Positions 53,562 through 61,463 of a stretch of DNA of 64,000 nucleotides are shown here, in pieces. Under the pieces are notes generated by a model. That model made no database searches. It was not told the origin of the DNA and saw nothing but the letters and a program-made list of their open reading frames with translations. The position numbers were made by a program, and so were the translations under genes. The stretch covers positions 2,300,501 through 2,364,500 of the forward strand of contig NZ_AP025732.1 of assembly GCF_023734775.1 (NCBI RefSeq), in the 5' to 3' direction. Source of the stretch: Nostoc cf. commune SO-36 (GTDB taxonomy: Bacteria; Cyanobacteriota; Cyanobacteriia; Cyanobacteriales; Nostocaceae). How positions within the stretch are numbered: the first letter of the stretch is position 1; every line of letters begins with the position of its first letter.

Positions 53562-53645
53562 TAGCCCTGGCGACTAGAAGCCGCCGCTACACAGACGAAA
53601 CCCGCCTGCGCGGGTTGAAAACTTTGATTTGTAATCACTAGGGCT
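53562..53645. repeat. Dispersed repeat with ACCCGC/GCGGGT hairpin
   Basis: AGCCCTGGCGACTAGAAGCC at 53563 and CACTAGGGCT near 53636 frame an element with an internal hairpin (ACCCGCCTGCGCGGGT). The sequence GCCGCCGCTACACAGACGAA is typical of a dispersed repeat class in Nostoc-like genomes. It lies between convergent genes. Confidence 0.6.
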
Positions 53646-53654
53646 AGGTGCAAC

Positions 53655-54434
53655 TTAGATTGCTAATGCTCGCTTTTCTAATGGTAGTTCAAAGCGATCG
53701 CCTGGTGTCGGCTCAAGCACCTGCGTCGAAAGATTGTTTTTCTCTAGTAAGGAACGAAATTCTTCAGCAGTTCCTTTAGTCTGAATCAATTTCATCAGCA
53801 ATCCCTCAAACGCCACATCACCACCAGCCGCAGTAGGTAATATTACTTGAGGTTTTAACGACTTTACTACTTCTAATGAACTATTTTTCCCTTTAATAAT
53901 CGGCCCAAGCAAAGGTAGGGTCATGTCAATAAACGGTGTAATCACTACATCGATAGGTGCAGCTTGCAGAATTGCTGGGGAATGATACCCATGAGGCTCG
54001 TAGTATACAGTTAAACCACTCTCTAATTCTTTGAGGAGATAACTATTTTCTACCAGAGTGGGGCCAATGGGGGAGCCGGGGAAAGCTTTGATTTCAACTT
54101 GATTATCTAAAGTGAAACTTTCACCATGAGGCAATACTGTTACCTGGGTGTAACCTAATTTCTGTACTACCTTGGCAGCATTGGGAGAAGCTACAACCTT
54201 GATGCTGTGGTCGAGTTCCTTAAGTGTTGGTGGGTGAGTATGGTCTTCTAAACCCTGAGATAAAACGATCAGATCGATATTATCTGGTATTGGGCGCTCT
54301 TGCGATCGCGAACCTTTGAATAACCATTCCAAATTACTGAAAATTAACGAACCAACCAGCCAAGGGTCAATCAGTATTCGTTTTCCGCCGATTTCCAGTA
54401 ACCAAGAGTTGCTGTCTAACCAAGTTAAAAACAT
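53655..54434 (-). CDS. Metallo-beta-lactamase-fold protein
   Basis: An MBL-fold protein of about 259 aa from MFLTWLDSNSWLLEIGGKRI, the usual start of this cyanobacterial/plant group. The metal motif normally HxHxDH is replaced by LSQGLEDHTHPP, keeping only the DH part, so the first two histidines are absent. A second region, YYEPHGYHSP, holds histidines that could still bind metal. Enzymatic activity is therefore uncertain. The frame is open upstream to 54479 with an additional ATG at 54464 (MKVGVIFTKF); the start is not settled. Cytosolic. The divergent neighbour is a VOC-family protein. Confidence 0.75.
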   Translation of the reverse strand: MFLTWLDSNSWLLEIGGKRILIDPWLVGSLIFSNLEWLFKGSRSQERPIPDNIDLIVLSQGLEDHTHPPTLKELDHSIKVVASPNAAKVVQKLGYTQVTVLPHGESFTLDNQVEIKAFPGSPIGPTLVENSYLLKELESGLTVYYEPHGYHSPAILQAAPIDVVITPFIDMTLPLLGPIIKGKNSSLEVVKSLKPQVILPTAAGGDVAFEGLLMKLIQTKGTAEEFRSLLEKNNLSTQVLEPTPGDRFELPLEKRALAI

Positions 54435-54545
54435 AAATTTTGTGAAGATAACGCCTACCTTCATTATCAATGGTGTCACCTTTCTTAGTAAGCGCTAAGA
54501 CCAACACCTACATTCGTGCGCTCAAGTCTACCACGGAGTTTTTTT

Positions 54546-54989
54546 ATGTCTGATCTTGGTTTTACTCATATTGCACTTGCAGTCAGTGATGTTGATGCAA
54601 GTATCTCATTTTATGCAAAGTATGCTCAGATGACAGTTGTGCATCATCGCATTGATCAAGCGACTCAATCAGATGTTGCTTGGATTAGTGACCTGACTAG
54701 ACCTTTTGTAATTGTCCTAATTAAAGTACCTAAAGTAGAAGGCGCACTCTTACCACAATCTCATCTTGGGGTAGCTTATCAAAATCGTGAGGAAATTGAT
54801 CGCCTGTGCAATGAAGCACGCACTGAGGGAATACTGTTGGCTGGGCCAAATGACTGGGGTCATCCCGTTGGTTACTGGGCTTATCTTCAAGACCCAGATG
54901 GTCATACACTAGAAATTTCCTATGGTCAGGAAATTACTTTTACAGTCGAGCAAGCTAGAGACGCGATTAATTGCGTCTCTAGGAAGTAG
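54546..54989 (+). CDS. VOC/glyoxalase-family protein
   Basis: A single-domain vicinal-oxygen-chelate protein of 147 aa. It begins GFTHIALAVSDVDASISFYAKY, which holds the first metal-ligand His, and ends with YLQDPDGHTLEISYGQ, holding the C-terminal Glu and a His near the second half-site (HLGVAYQNREE). The fold covers glyoxalase I, dioxygenases and resistance proteins, and the actual reaction is unknown. ATG 54546 has GGAG about 9 bases upstream. It is followed 58 bases later by an alpha/beta hydrolase on the same strand, which may be co-transcribed. Intact. Confidence 0.85.
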   Translation: MSDLGFTHIALAVSDVDASISFYAKYAQMTVVHHRIDQATQSDVAWISDLTRPFVIVLIKVPKVEGALLPQSHLGVAYQNREEIDRLCNEARTEGILLAGPNDWGHPVGYWAYLQDPDGHTLEISYGQEITFTVEQARDAINCVSRK

Positions 54990-55047
54990 GGAGTTATGAG
55001 GTCAGAAACATTAATATATTTGAAGAAACACTTTATGAATCTTATTA

Positions 55048-55942
55048 ATGACTGTAACGACACAACAGCTTCCAACTCAAGACGCCTTTGAAAAATTCAT
55101 TTGGAATTGGCAGGGTTACAAAATCCAGTACACCGTTATGGGTACAGGACGGCCTTTGGTATTGGTTCACGGCTTCGGTGCTTCTATTGGACACTGGCGC
55201 AAAAATATCCCAGTTTTAGCTAGTGCTGGCTACCAGGTGTTTGCCATAGACCTTTTAGGTTTTGGCGGTTCTGATAAAGCGCCCATTGATTACACTGTGG
55301 AAGTTTGGGTGGAACTGCTGAAAGATTTCTGCACAGCACACATCCAAGAACCTGCTGTATTTATTGGCAACTCCATCGGCGCACTTTTGAGCTTAATAGT
55401 ACTGGTGGAACATCCACAAATTGCTGCTGGTGGTATTCTAATTAACTCTGCGGGTGGTTTGAGTCATCGTCCCCACGAATTGAACCCGCCGCCTACGGAT
55501 GATGATGTCAACTTTTAATCGGTTTGTGCGATCGCCAATTACAGGTAAATTTGTCTATAATCGCATACGTCAAAAAGCCCAAATCCGCCGCACCCTCTAC
55601 CAAGTTTACCGGAACCGTGAAGCCGTCACCGATGAATTAGTCGATTTACTTTATACTCCCTCATGCGACCCAGGAGCGCAACAAGTCTTCGCATCTATTC
55701 TCACAGCGCCTCCTGGCCCCAGCCCAGAGGAACTTTTGCCCAAAGTAGAACGTCCTTTATTAGTAATTTGGGGTGCTGATGATCCTTGGACACCAATTAC
55801 CGGGGCCAAGATTTACGAAGAGGCGCGGGAGAATGGCAAAGAAATCAAAATTGTTCCCATTCCCAATGCCGGTCATTGTCCTCACGATGAAGTTCCAGAT
55901 GTTGTTAATGCCCAGATTGTCGATTGGCTAGCGCAAAGTTAA
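55048..55942 (+). CDS. Alpha/beta hydrolase, frameshifted as read
   Basis: A serine-hydrolase-fold enzyme of about 297 aa. The oxyanion-hole motif is LVHGFGASIGHW, the nucleophile elbow FIGNSIGALLSL (G-N-S-I-G), the acid IWGADDPWTPI and the catalytic His NAGHCPHDEVP. As read it stops at 55518 after HELNPPPTDDDVNF, and a second frame from 55499 carries on with MSTFNRFVRSPITGKFVYN. Removing one C from CC at 55492-55493 joins the two (NPPLRMMMSTFNRF). This cyanobacterial subgroup resembles plant chlorophyll-catabolism or lipid hydrolases; the substrate is unknown. Probably cytosolic. Confidence 0.85.
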
Positions 55943-56089
55943 GAATTTCGCGCCAAGACGCAAATGCAAAGGCACTTTCTGCTGATGCGCCTTGGCCCAT
56001 ACAGGGTAAAAATGGAACTAACAATCTGGGTGAATGGATCTTAATTTTTTGAATTGCGCTTTGACAGAATCAAACTCGTATGATTTTTA

Positions 56090-57148
56090 ATGGAGCTTGA
56101 TGTGCGTAATGAATATAAAAGGGCAATTCCCTTAAATCACCATCCAGATTTTTCTAAACAAGGCTATCAAGTTGTCAGCGAACTAGGACGCAACCGAGAA
56201 GGGGGACGCATTACTTATTTAGCTAATGTCCTCAACTCTAAGCAACAGGTGGTGATTAAAGAGTTTTGTTTTGCTCGTGCGGATGCTGATTTATCAGGTG
56301 TAAAAGCATATCAGCGCGAAATCGAAATTTTGCAGCAACTAAATCATCCTCGCATTCCTCACTATGTAGATTCTTTTGAAATATCAGGGGCTTTTTATCT
56401 GGTGCAGGAATACAAAAATGCCCCATCTTTAAGCTTGAGGAGCAGTTTTAATCCAGAAGAAATTAAGCAAATTGCTCTGTCAATTTTAGAGATTTTGATT
56501 TATCTACAAAAGCAAATTCCGCCAATTATTCATCGAGATATTAAACCAGAGAATATTTTGGTTGATGAGCAACTAAATGCTTATCTGGTTGATTTTGGTT
56601 TGGCTAGAATACAGGGTGCAAAAGTCGCTCTGAGCAGCTTTGTAGCAGGAACCCCAGGTTTTATGCCACCAGAGGAACAGTTTGGTCATTCCCTGACTGA
56701 GGCATCAGATTTGTATAGTTTAGGGGCAACGCTGATTTGCTTACTTACTAATACCCGTTCTGTTGAGATTGGGAAATTAATTGATGATAACTATCGCTTT
56801 AATTTCCAGCAATTAGTTTCTCAAATCAGTCCGCGTTTCCGGCGGTGGTTGATGAAAATGGTGGAACGCAACCGAAAACGTCGCCATGCTAATGCGGCTA
56901 TTGCTTTGGAAGCACTTAAGCCAATTCAGGTTGTTGGTAATGCCACCAGGATAGATACTTTAATCAGGACAATCAAACCTAAAAAACGAGCTACCTTGTT
57001 GGGGCTAGCTACTGTTGTTACAGTAGCTGCAATTGCAGGAACTTTGATGAGTTGTCAGCCCAGTAATACGGTTAGGCAATTGCTAGAAGCTACAGAATGT
57101 CAAAGTTTTGATTTAAACGCAAGTTGCCAAGAAAAAACCGGAGATTAA
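56090..57148 (+). CDS. Hanks-type serine/threonine protein kinase with membrane anchor
   Basis: A 352-aa kinase. The glycine loop is weak (SELGRNREGGRITYLA), the catalytic lysine is in VVIKEFCF, and the catalytic loop IIHRDIKPENILVD, DFG motif LVDFGLARI, and APE-like FMPPEEQ are all present, so it should be active. Activation-loop Ser residues (VALSSFVAGTP) are candidate phosphosites. After the kinase domain (to about residue 285) there is one membrane helix (LLGLATVVTVAAIAGTLMS) and a short outward tail with three cysteines. It is a type II-like topology typical of cyanobacterial Pkn proteins. Targets are unknown. Intact from ATG 56090. Confidence 0.92.
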   Translation: MELDVRNEYKRAIPLNHHPDFSKQGYQVVSELGRNREGGRITYLANVLNSKQQVVIKEFCFARADADLSGVKAYQREIEILQQLNHPRIPHYVDSFEISGAFYLVQEYKNAPSLSLRSSFNPEEIKQIALSILEILIYLQKQIPPIIHRDIKPENILVDEQLNAYLVDFGLARIQGAKVALSSFVAGTPGFMPPEEQFGHSLTEASDLYSLGATLICLLTNTRSVEIGKLIDDNYRFNFQQLVSQISPRFRRWLMKMVERNRKRRHANAAIALEALKPIQVVGNATRIDTLIRTIKPKKRATLLGLATVVTVAAIAGTLMSCQPSNTVRQLLEATECQSFDLNASCQEKTGD

Positions 57149-57182
57149 GATTAATTAAGTATGAATTCTGACTCCTTCTTTT

Positions 57183-58478
57183 TCAACACCAAGTTTTCAC
57201 AACACGACCCTTCAACTGTTGCCCTAACCAAGGTGTATTTTGTGAAAGTGTATGAAGACTTTTTCGTTCAACTTTCCAGGTTTGCTGAGGATCAAATAAA
57301 GTAAGTTCTGCTGGTTGATGAGGTAAAACCGCACTTACTTTCTGCCCTAAACATTCAGCCGGATTGGTACTCAATGCACGCCATAATTCTAAAGCTGTAA
57401 ATTCTTCAGTTTCAACGAGATATTGCCATAGCAGGGGTAATGCTAACTCTAAACCAATTGCCCCGGCTGGTGCTTCGGCAAAAGCTTGGACTTTTTCTTC
57501 GTAGCTATAGGGTGTATGGTCAATAGCGATCGCATCAATCACACCCGCACGCACCCCTGCGCGTAACGCCGTTACATCACTAGCATTTCCTAACGGCGGG
57601 TCTAAATGCAAGCTGGTGTGATAACTCTTAACTGCTTTTGTATCAAGTAAAAGGTGCATCCAGGTGGTGCTGGCGGTGATGGGTAAACCAGCAGCCTTGG
57701 CTGAAGCGATTAATTCCACGCTGCGAGCTGTGGAGACACGCATAATATGGACTGGTGTACCTATAGCTGCAACCAATTCTAGCATTGCTGCGATCGCAGT
57801 AGTTTCAGCGCTGGCGGGTATTGGGGGTAAACCGAAACGGAGAGCATTTGACCCTTCTCTCATTACACCATTTGCTGCTAAGTGGCGATCGCTAGGCCAA
57901 AATGCGACTGGTTTGCCTAATGGTTGGATATACTCTAACACTCCCCGCACCAGCGCCAAATTTTCTAAAGGCTTGCCATCTGTAAAACCAACAACCCCAG
58001 CAGACGCTAAGTGTGCCAACTCTGTCATTTGCTTCCCAGCTACATCTAGGGTAACAGCACCCCAGATATGAAGCAGGGGGAGAGGAGAGGCAGGGGGAGC
58101 TAAATTAATTTTTTCTCTCTCTTTCATCTCCTCGTGTCTCTTTTGCTGCAACTGTGTTACAAGTGCAGGGTTATCAATAGCCGGGGATGTATCGGGTAAA
58201 ATGCTAACTCTGGTAAAGCCACCAGCAGCAGCAGCTTGTAAAAAAGACAAGAGAGTTTCTCGTTCTTCAAAACCAGGTTCGCCAGCGTGGCTATACAAAT
58301 CCACTAAACCAGGGCCAAGAACTAATCCCTGACAATCTCTGATTTGAGTATCAGAACTAATATCAGAAATGTGCGGAGCCACTGTTTGGATATAACCATC
58401 AGCAATTAGCACATCAAATTGTTCGTCAATTTCCGAAACTGGGTCAATTACCCGTACTTTTTGCAGCAGTTCAGTCAT
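57183..58478 (-). CDS. pyrC: Dihydroorotase-like amidohydrolase with altered metal ligands
   Basis: A 431-aa amidohydrolase-superfamily protein whose closest family is class I dihydroorotase (pyrimidine synthesis). The first metal motif DxHxH is VDLYSHAGEPGFEERETL here: H62 is Tyr while H64 is kept. The usual HxxHVST is HIMRVSTA, another His lost. The last motif, AIDHTPYSYEEK, is present. This resembles the non-catalytic PyrC' partner of some aspartate transcarbamoylases, or a cyanobacterial variant. It is annotated as dihydroorotase by similarity, but activity is doubtful. It is divergent from nothing close: the Ser/Thr kinase converges on it, 34 bases away. Confidence 0.78.
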   Translation of the reverse strand: MTELLQKVRVIDPVSEIDEQFDVLIADGYIQTVAPHISDISSDTQIRDCQGLVLGPGLVDLYSHAGEPGFEERETLLSFLQAAAAGGFTRVSILPDTSPAIDNPALVTQLQQKRHEEMKEREKINLAPPASPLPLLHIWGAVTLDVAGKQMTELAHLASAGVVGFTDGKPLENLALVRGVLEYIQPLGKPVAFWPSDRHLAANGVMREGSNALRFGLPPIPASAETTAIAAMLELVAAIGTPVHIMRVSTARSVELIASAKAAGLPITASTTWMHLLLDTKAVKSYHTSLHLDPPLGNASDVTALRAGVRAGVIDAIAIDHTPYSYEEKVQAFAEAPAGAIGLELALPLLWQYLVETEEFTALELWRALSTNPAECLGQKVSAVLPHQPAELTLFDPQQTWKVERKSLHTLSQNTPWLGQQLKGRVVKTWC

Positions 58479-58617
58479 AAAAGTTTTTAGTTATGAGTTA
58501 GGGGTTAGGAGTTATGAGTTATTTGTGTTATTGCTTCTAACCTTAATTCCTCACTTCTAACTTTATTCCTCATACCATTTCTTTGTGAAGTTGCGCCAAA
58601 TCTGTTAATTTATTATT

Positions 58618-58680
58618 TCTTCTCTTCTCTACGAGAGGCTGCGCCAACGAGACGCTTCGCGAAGGCGTACTTGGCGCTCT
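58618..58680. repeat. GCG-rich dispersed repeat
   Basis: CTACGAGAGGCTGCGCCAAC and GAGACGCTTCGCGAAGGCG with internal short palindromes (CGCTTCGCGAAGGCG). It resembles the stretches at 5190 and 36350. The 58479-58763 spacer also has TTATGAGTTA/TTAGGAGTTA direct repeats at 58490-58525. Similar sequence (GGGGACACGCCGACAGC) lies inside the helicase frame at about 50735-50765. Confidence 0.45.
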
Positions 58681-58763
58681 TGGCGGTTCGTTCTTGATTT
58701 ATTGAAGCATAAGCGCATCTTCATACAGAATTGGTATCAGACGCGATTAATCGCGTCTTTTTA

Positions 58764-60116
58764 TCACAATGCTCCTGCTGCTGTTTTATCTAATACCCCT
58801 CCACCAAAGTGAGCGGTAATGTTCATGGCTTGCAATACTGGTAAACCATCGATTCCCGAAGGGTAATCGATAACGCTAACTGCGCCATTACCCTGACGAA
58901 AACTCCAGAAATTTTCTAGCGATAAACCTAGTATGTGACAAAGCAATGTTTTGTTAGTAGCATCATGAGCTACTACTAATACAGTTTTGAATTGATTAGT
59001 TGCTGCTGTTTGCAAAATTGATTGCCAAGCTGCAACACTACGCTCCCACACTTGTTGCAAATTTTCTCCTTCAGGCATTTGCACTTGCGTCGGTACTATC
59101 CGCCAGCGCTGCAATTCTCCGGGAAACTCTTGCTCTATTTCTATTTCTAATTTCCCTTCCCAGAGTCCGTGACTGATTTCTCTTAAACCATCTTGCAGTT
59201 CTAACTTGACATTAGGATGTTGTTTTAAAATAATCTCTGCTGTTTCTTTAGGACGCAGCATTGTGCTACTGACAGCAAAATCAATCGCTACTTCTTGGAG
59301 AAATTCGCCTGCTTTTTGCGACTGTTGTCTACCGTTGTCGTTGAGGGGGACATCAATTTGCCCTTGAAACCTGGTTTGGCGATTCCATTCAGTTTCACCG
59401 TGACGCACTAGCAACAATCGTACTCCTTGATGATCGGGTCGCAATGAGGGTAAACTTTCCCCAGTCTGTTGCGTCTGATTTAAGGATTCTAATTGGACTG
59501 GTTCGCCCAATCCTCCAGCAAAATTTAGTACGGTAATGCCACAGTTAGATTGCTGGATTGAATGGTAGCGACTTGCAGGAATTCCCAGTGCTGTGCTGAT
59601 TAGGGCGCGATTAATTCCGTTATGTCCCACTATAAGAATAGTTTCGCCTTGATGCTGGGACAAAGTTTCTTGCCAAAACTGCCGTGCTTGTTCGTATATG
59701 GCAAGAACAGGAAAATGTTCTCTTGTCCCTTGTGTATCATTTATCAGCATCCGCAGTTCGTCGGGGCGTTGATGCCAAGTGCGGTAGTCTTCGGCAAACT
59801 TCTGCTTGACTTCGGCAGTTATCAGCCCTGCCCACGAGGGGAGGTCGATTTCTAGCAGCAAATCAGAAACTTGGATTACAGCAGATTGTTCGGGATGAGT
59901 AGCTAACTCACTATGGATAATATCTGCTGTGTGTTTCGCTCGTTGCAGGGGGCTGCTGTAAATCGCATTAAATAAAATATTGCTGAGGGCTTTGCCTACC
60001 TTACTGGCATCGTTACGACCTTTTTCGGTTAATGTTGACGCATCAGTACGTCCCTGAATACGCCGCTCGGTGTTATAACCACTTTGACCGTGGCGTACAA
60101 TGATGACACGAGTCAT
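58764..60116 (-). CDS. Tandem histidine phosphatase (two phosphoglycerate-mutase-like domains)
   Basis: A 450-aa protein of two fused histidine-phosphatase domains. Domain 1 (about 1-200) has IIVRHGQSGYNTERRIQGR and VGHNGINRAL. Domain 2 (about 230-430) has LLVRHGETEWNRQTRFQGQ and VAHDATNKTLL. Both keep the catalytic RHG histidine and the second His, so both may be active. Single-domain relatives include phosphoserine phosphatase and the phosphatase of 2-carboxyarabinitol 1-phosphate; duplicated forms are common in cyanobacteria. The substrate is unknown. A Gln/Ser-rich linker separates the domains. Cytosolic and intact from ATG 60116. Confidence 0.9.
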   Translation of the reverse strand: MTRVIIVRHGQSGYNTERRIQGRTDASTLTEKGRNDASKVGKALSNILFNAIYSSPLQRAKHTADIIHSELATHPEQSAVIQVSDLLLEIDLPSWAGLITAEVKQKFAEDYRTWHQRPDELRMLINDTQGTREHFPVLAIYEQARQFWQETLSQHQGETILIVGHNGINRALISTALGIPASRYHSIQQSNCGITVLNFAGGLGEPVQLESLNQTQQTGESLPSLRPDHQGVRLLLVRHGETEWNRQTRFQGQIDVPLNDNGRQQSQKAGEFLQEVAIDFAVSSTMLRPKETAEIILKQHPNVKLELQDGLREISHGLWEGKLEIEIEQEFPGELQRWRIVPTQVQMPEGENLQQVWERSVAAWQSILQTAATNQFKTVLVVAHDATNKTLLCHILGLSLENFWSFRQGNGAVSVIDYPSGIDGLPVLQAMNITAHFGGGVLDKTAAGAL

Positions 60117-60338
60117 CGCAAAGCCCTCCTCTATCTAGACGATTAATTCTACTGCAAAATGATTGCACATTTAGCGGCGATCGCCATTATAAAGACCAAA
60201 TAATAATTCTTACAGCAGTTTTCGATCAAACCCACCACAAAATAAATCCTAAAACAAAGCCCAGTATTGCTTTCAGTACTTTTATTTGTGGCACGTTTGA
60301 TTGTAATTTGCTGTAAGTTTGTGTTTCTTCAGCTAAAT

Positions 60339-60917
60339 TTAAGCTTTAGTCCCACCAGCTTTTTTAGAGACGGCAATCCCGCCGAGTCCAAACAATAGAC
60401 CTAGCAGGGAAGTGGGTTCGGGTATCGATTTTTTAAAAGAACTCAGGGTAATATTGGCAGTGGGATCGTTATAAATGTATACTCCTGCTCGTCCTACTTC
60501 ACCCGTCAAGGTAATTTCCGAGCCTGATGTTCTTTCTAAGGTATATCTAGGAGCATCAAAAACAATGCCAAAATCAACCACTAAATTCCAATTTGACCCA
60601 GAAGAAAGTTCAAAATTGACATTTGGGCCGGAGTTAACATCTGTAGAGCCTTGGTTCAAATTTAGGTTTAGCTCGTTGACATTCACCTCCCAATCACTCA
60701 AAGTCCCGTCCTCTGAATAAACCACAAATCCTGAATATTCGCTCTTATCTGGCAATAAGCTCCTAAGGAATGGGGTAGTCGCATCGATTAAGGCAAAATC
60801 ACCCGAAAATTCTTGTCTAGTGAGAATAGCTCCCAGCACGGGAGTAGCATGAAATACGCTTGCTACTACCAAACCAATCAGGGCAACGCAAACTTTGGGA
60901 GATCGAACTTGATTCAT
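60339..60917 (-). CDS. PEP-CTERM sorting-domain protein
   Basis: A secreted 192-aa protein with a signal peptide (VCVALIGLVVASVFHATPVLGA), a Thr/Ser/Asn-rich beta-type body (about 30-160), and a C-terminal PEP-CTERM tripartite tail: SIPEP, a hydrophobic helix (TSLLGLLFGLGGIAV), and a basic end (SKKAGGTKA). These tails are processed by exosortase-type enzymes, so the product is likely surface-attached or in the exopolysaccharide. The body resembles no specific family. Its neighbour downstream of the 61-kb hairpin is a membrane protein with a related tail. Intact. Confidence 0.88.
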   Translation of the reverse strand: MNQVRSPKVCVALIGLVVASVFHATPVLGAILTRQEFSGDFALIDATTPFLRSLLPDKSEYSGFVVYSEDGTLSDWEVNVNELNLNLNQGSTDVNSGPNVNFELSSGSNWNLVVDFGIVFDAPRYTLERTSGSEITLTGEVGRAGVYIYNDPTANITLSSFKKSIPEPTSLLGLLFGLGGIAVSKKAGGTKA

Positions 60918-61463
60918 GGAAAGCGTCCTTTTTTAATTGTTTACCTTTTTCTAAAACCTATGTAATTTCCAATACTGGTCTGGTTTTGGGAAAAGGGAAA
61001 GAAAAAATCTTTAACCTGTTCCCAAAACCAAATTCTGAGTTCAGAATGCCCAAAGCAAGTAGTATTGATGTAATCTCAGAGGTTTACCTAGGCAGCTAAT
61101 AAGTTAATTTTAGCTGTTAATAGTAACTTTTCTTTATCATGAATAAAATCACTAGTAAATTACTTTACTCAACCTTAATTTTATAAATGAATATCATTTA
61201 TAATCTATGTCAGAATATTATTAAATATTGTTGCAAAATGGCGGCAAAAAGCATTTTTAGGTTAAGTTAGGATTTTTTTCTAGTTAAAAACCTGATAAAA
61301 TCCTAAGCTAAGTATCAAACTTTGGTTGATTTAGCTGCCAATAATTTTATACTTTCAAAAAAAATATCTAAAGCTTTGTGGCAGGGTAATTCCAGTATCT
61401 TATCCCTGCCCATACCAGCAAAACAGTAAGAACTGCTCAAGAGCCTCTTCAGTGAGTAATTAA
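60918..61463. other. Spacer with a perfect 12-bp inverted repeat
   Basis: TGGTTTTGGGAA at 60981-60992 pairs perfectly with TTCCCAAAACCA at 61019-61030, separated by a 26-base A/G-rich loop. It could be a regulatory hairpin in the region upstream of the PEP-CTERM gene. The remainder is AT-rich, with no gene seen. Confidence 0.5.

Noticed and set aside
60200..60320. Possible tiny membrane peptide (VPQIKVLKAILGFVLGFILWWV) downstream of the PEP-CTERM gene, minus strand
   Set aside because: The only start is a GTG giving 22 residues, and upstream in-frame codons meet a stop; it matches none of the known small photosynthetic subunits. It could be a remnant but is not supported as a gene.
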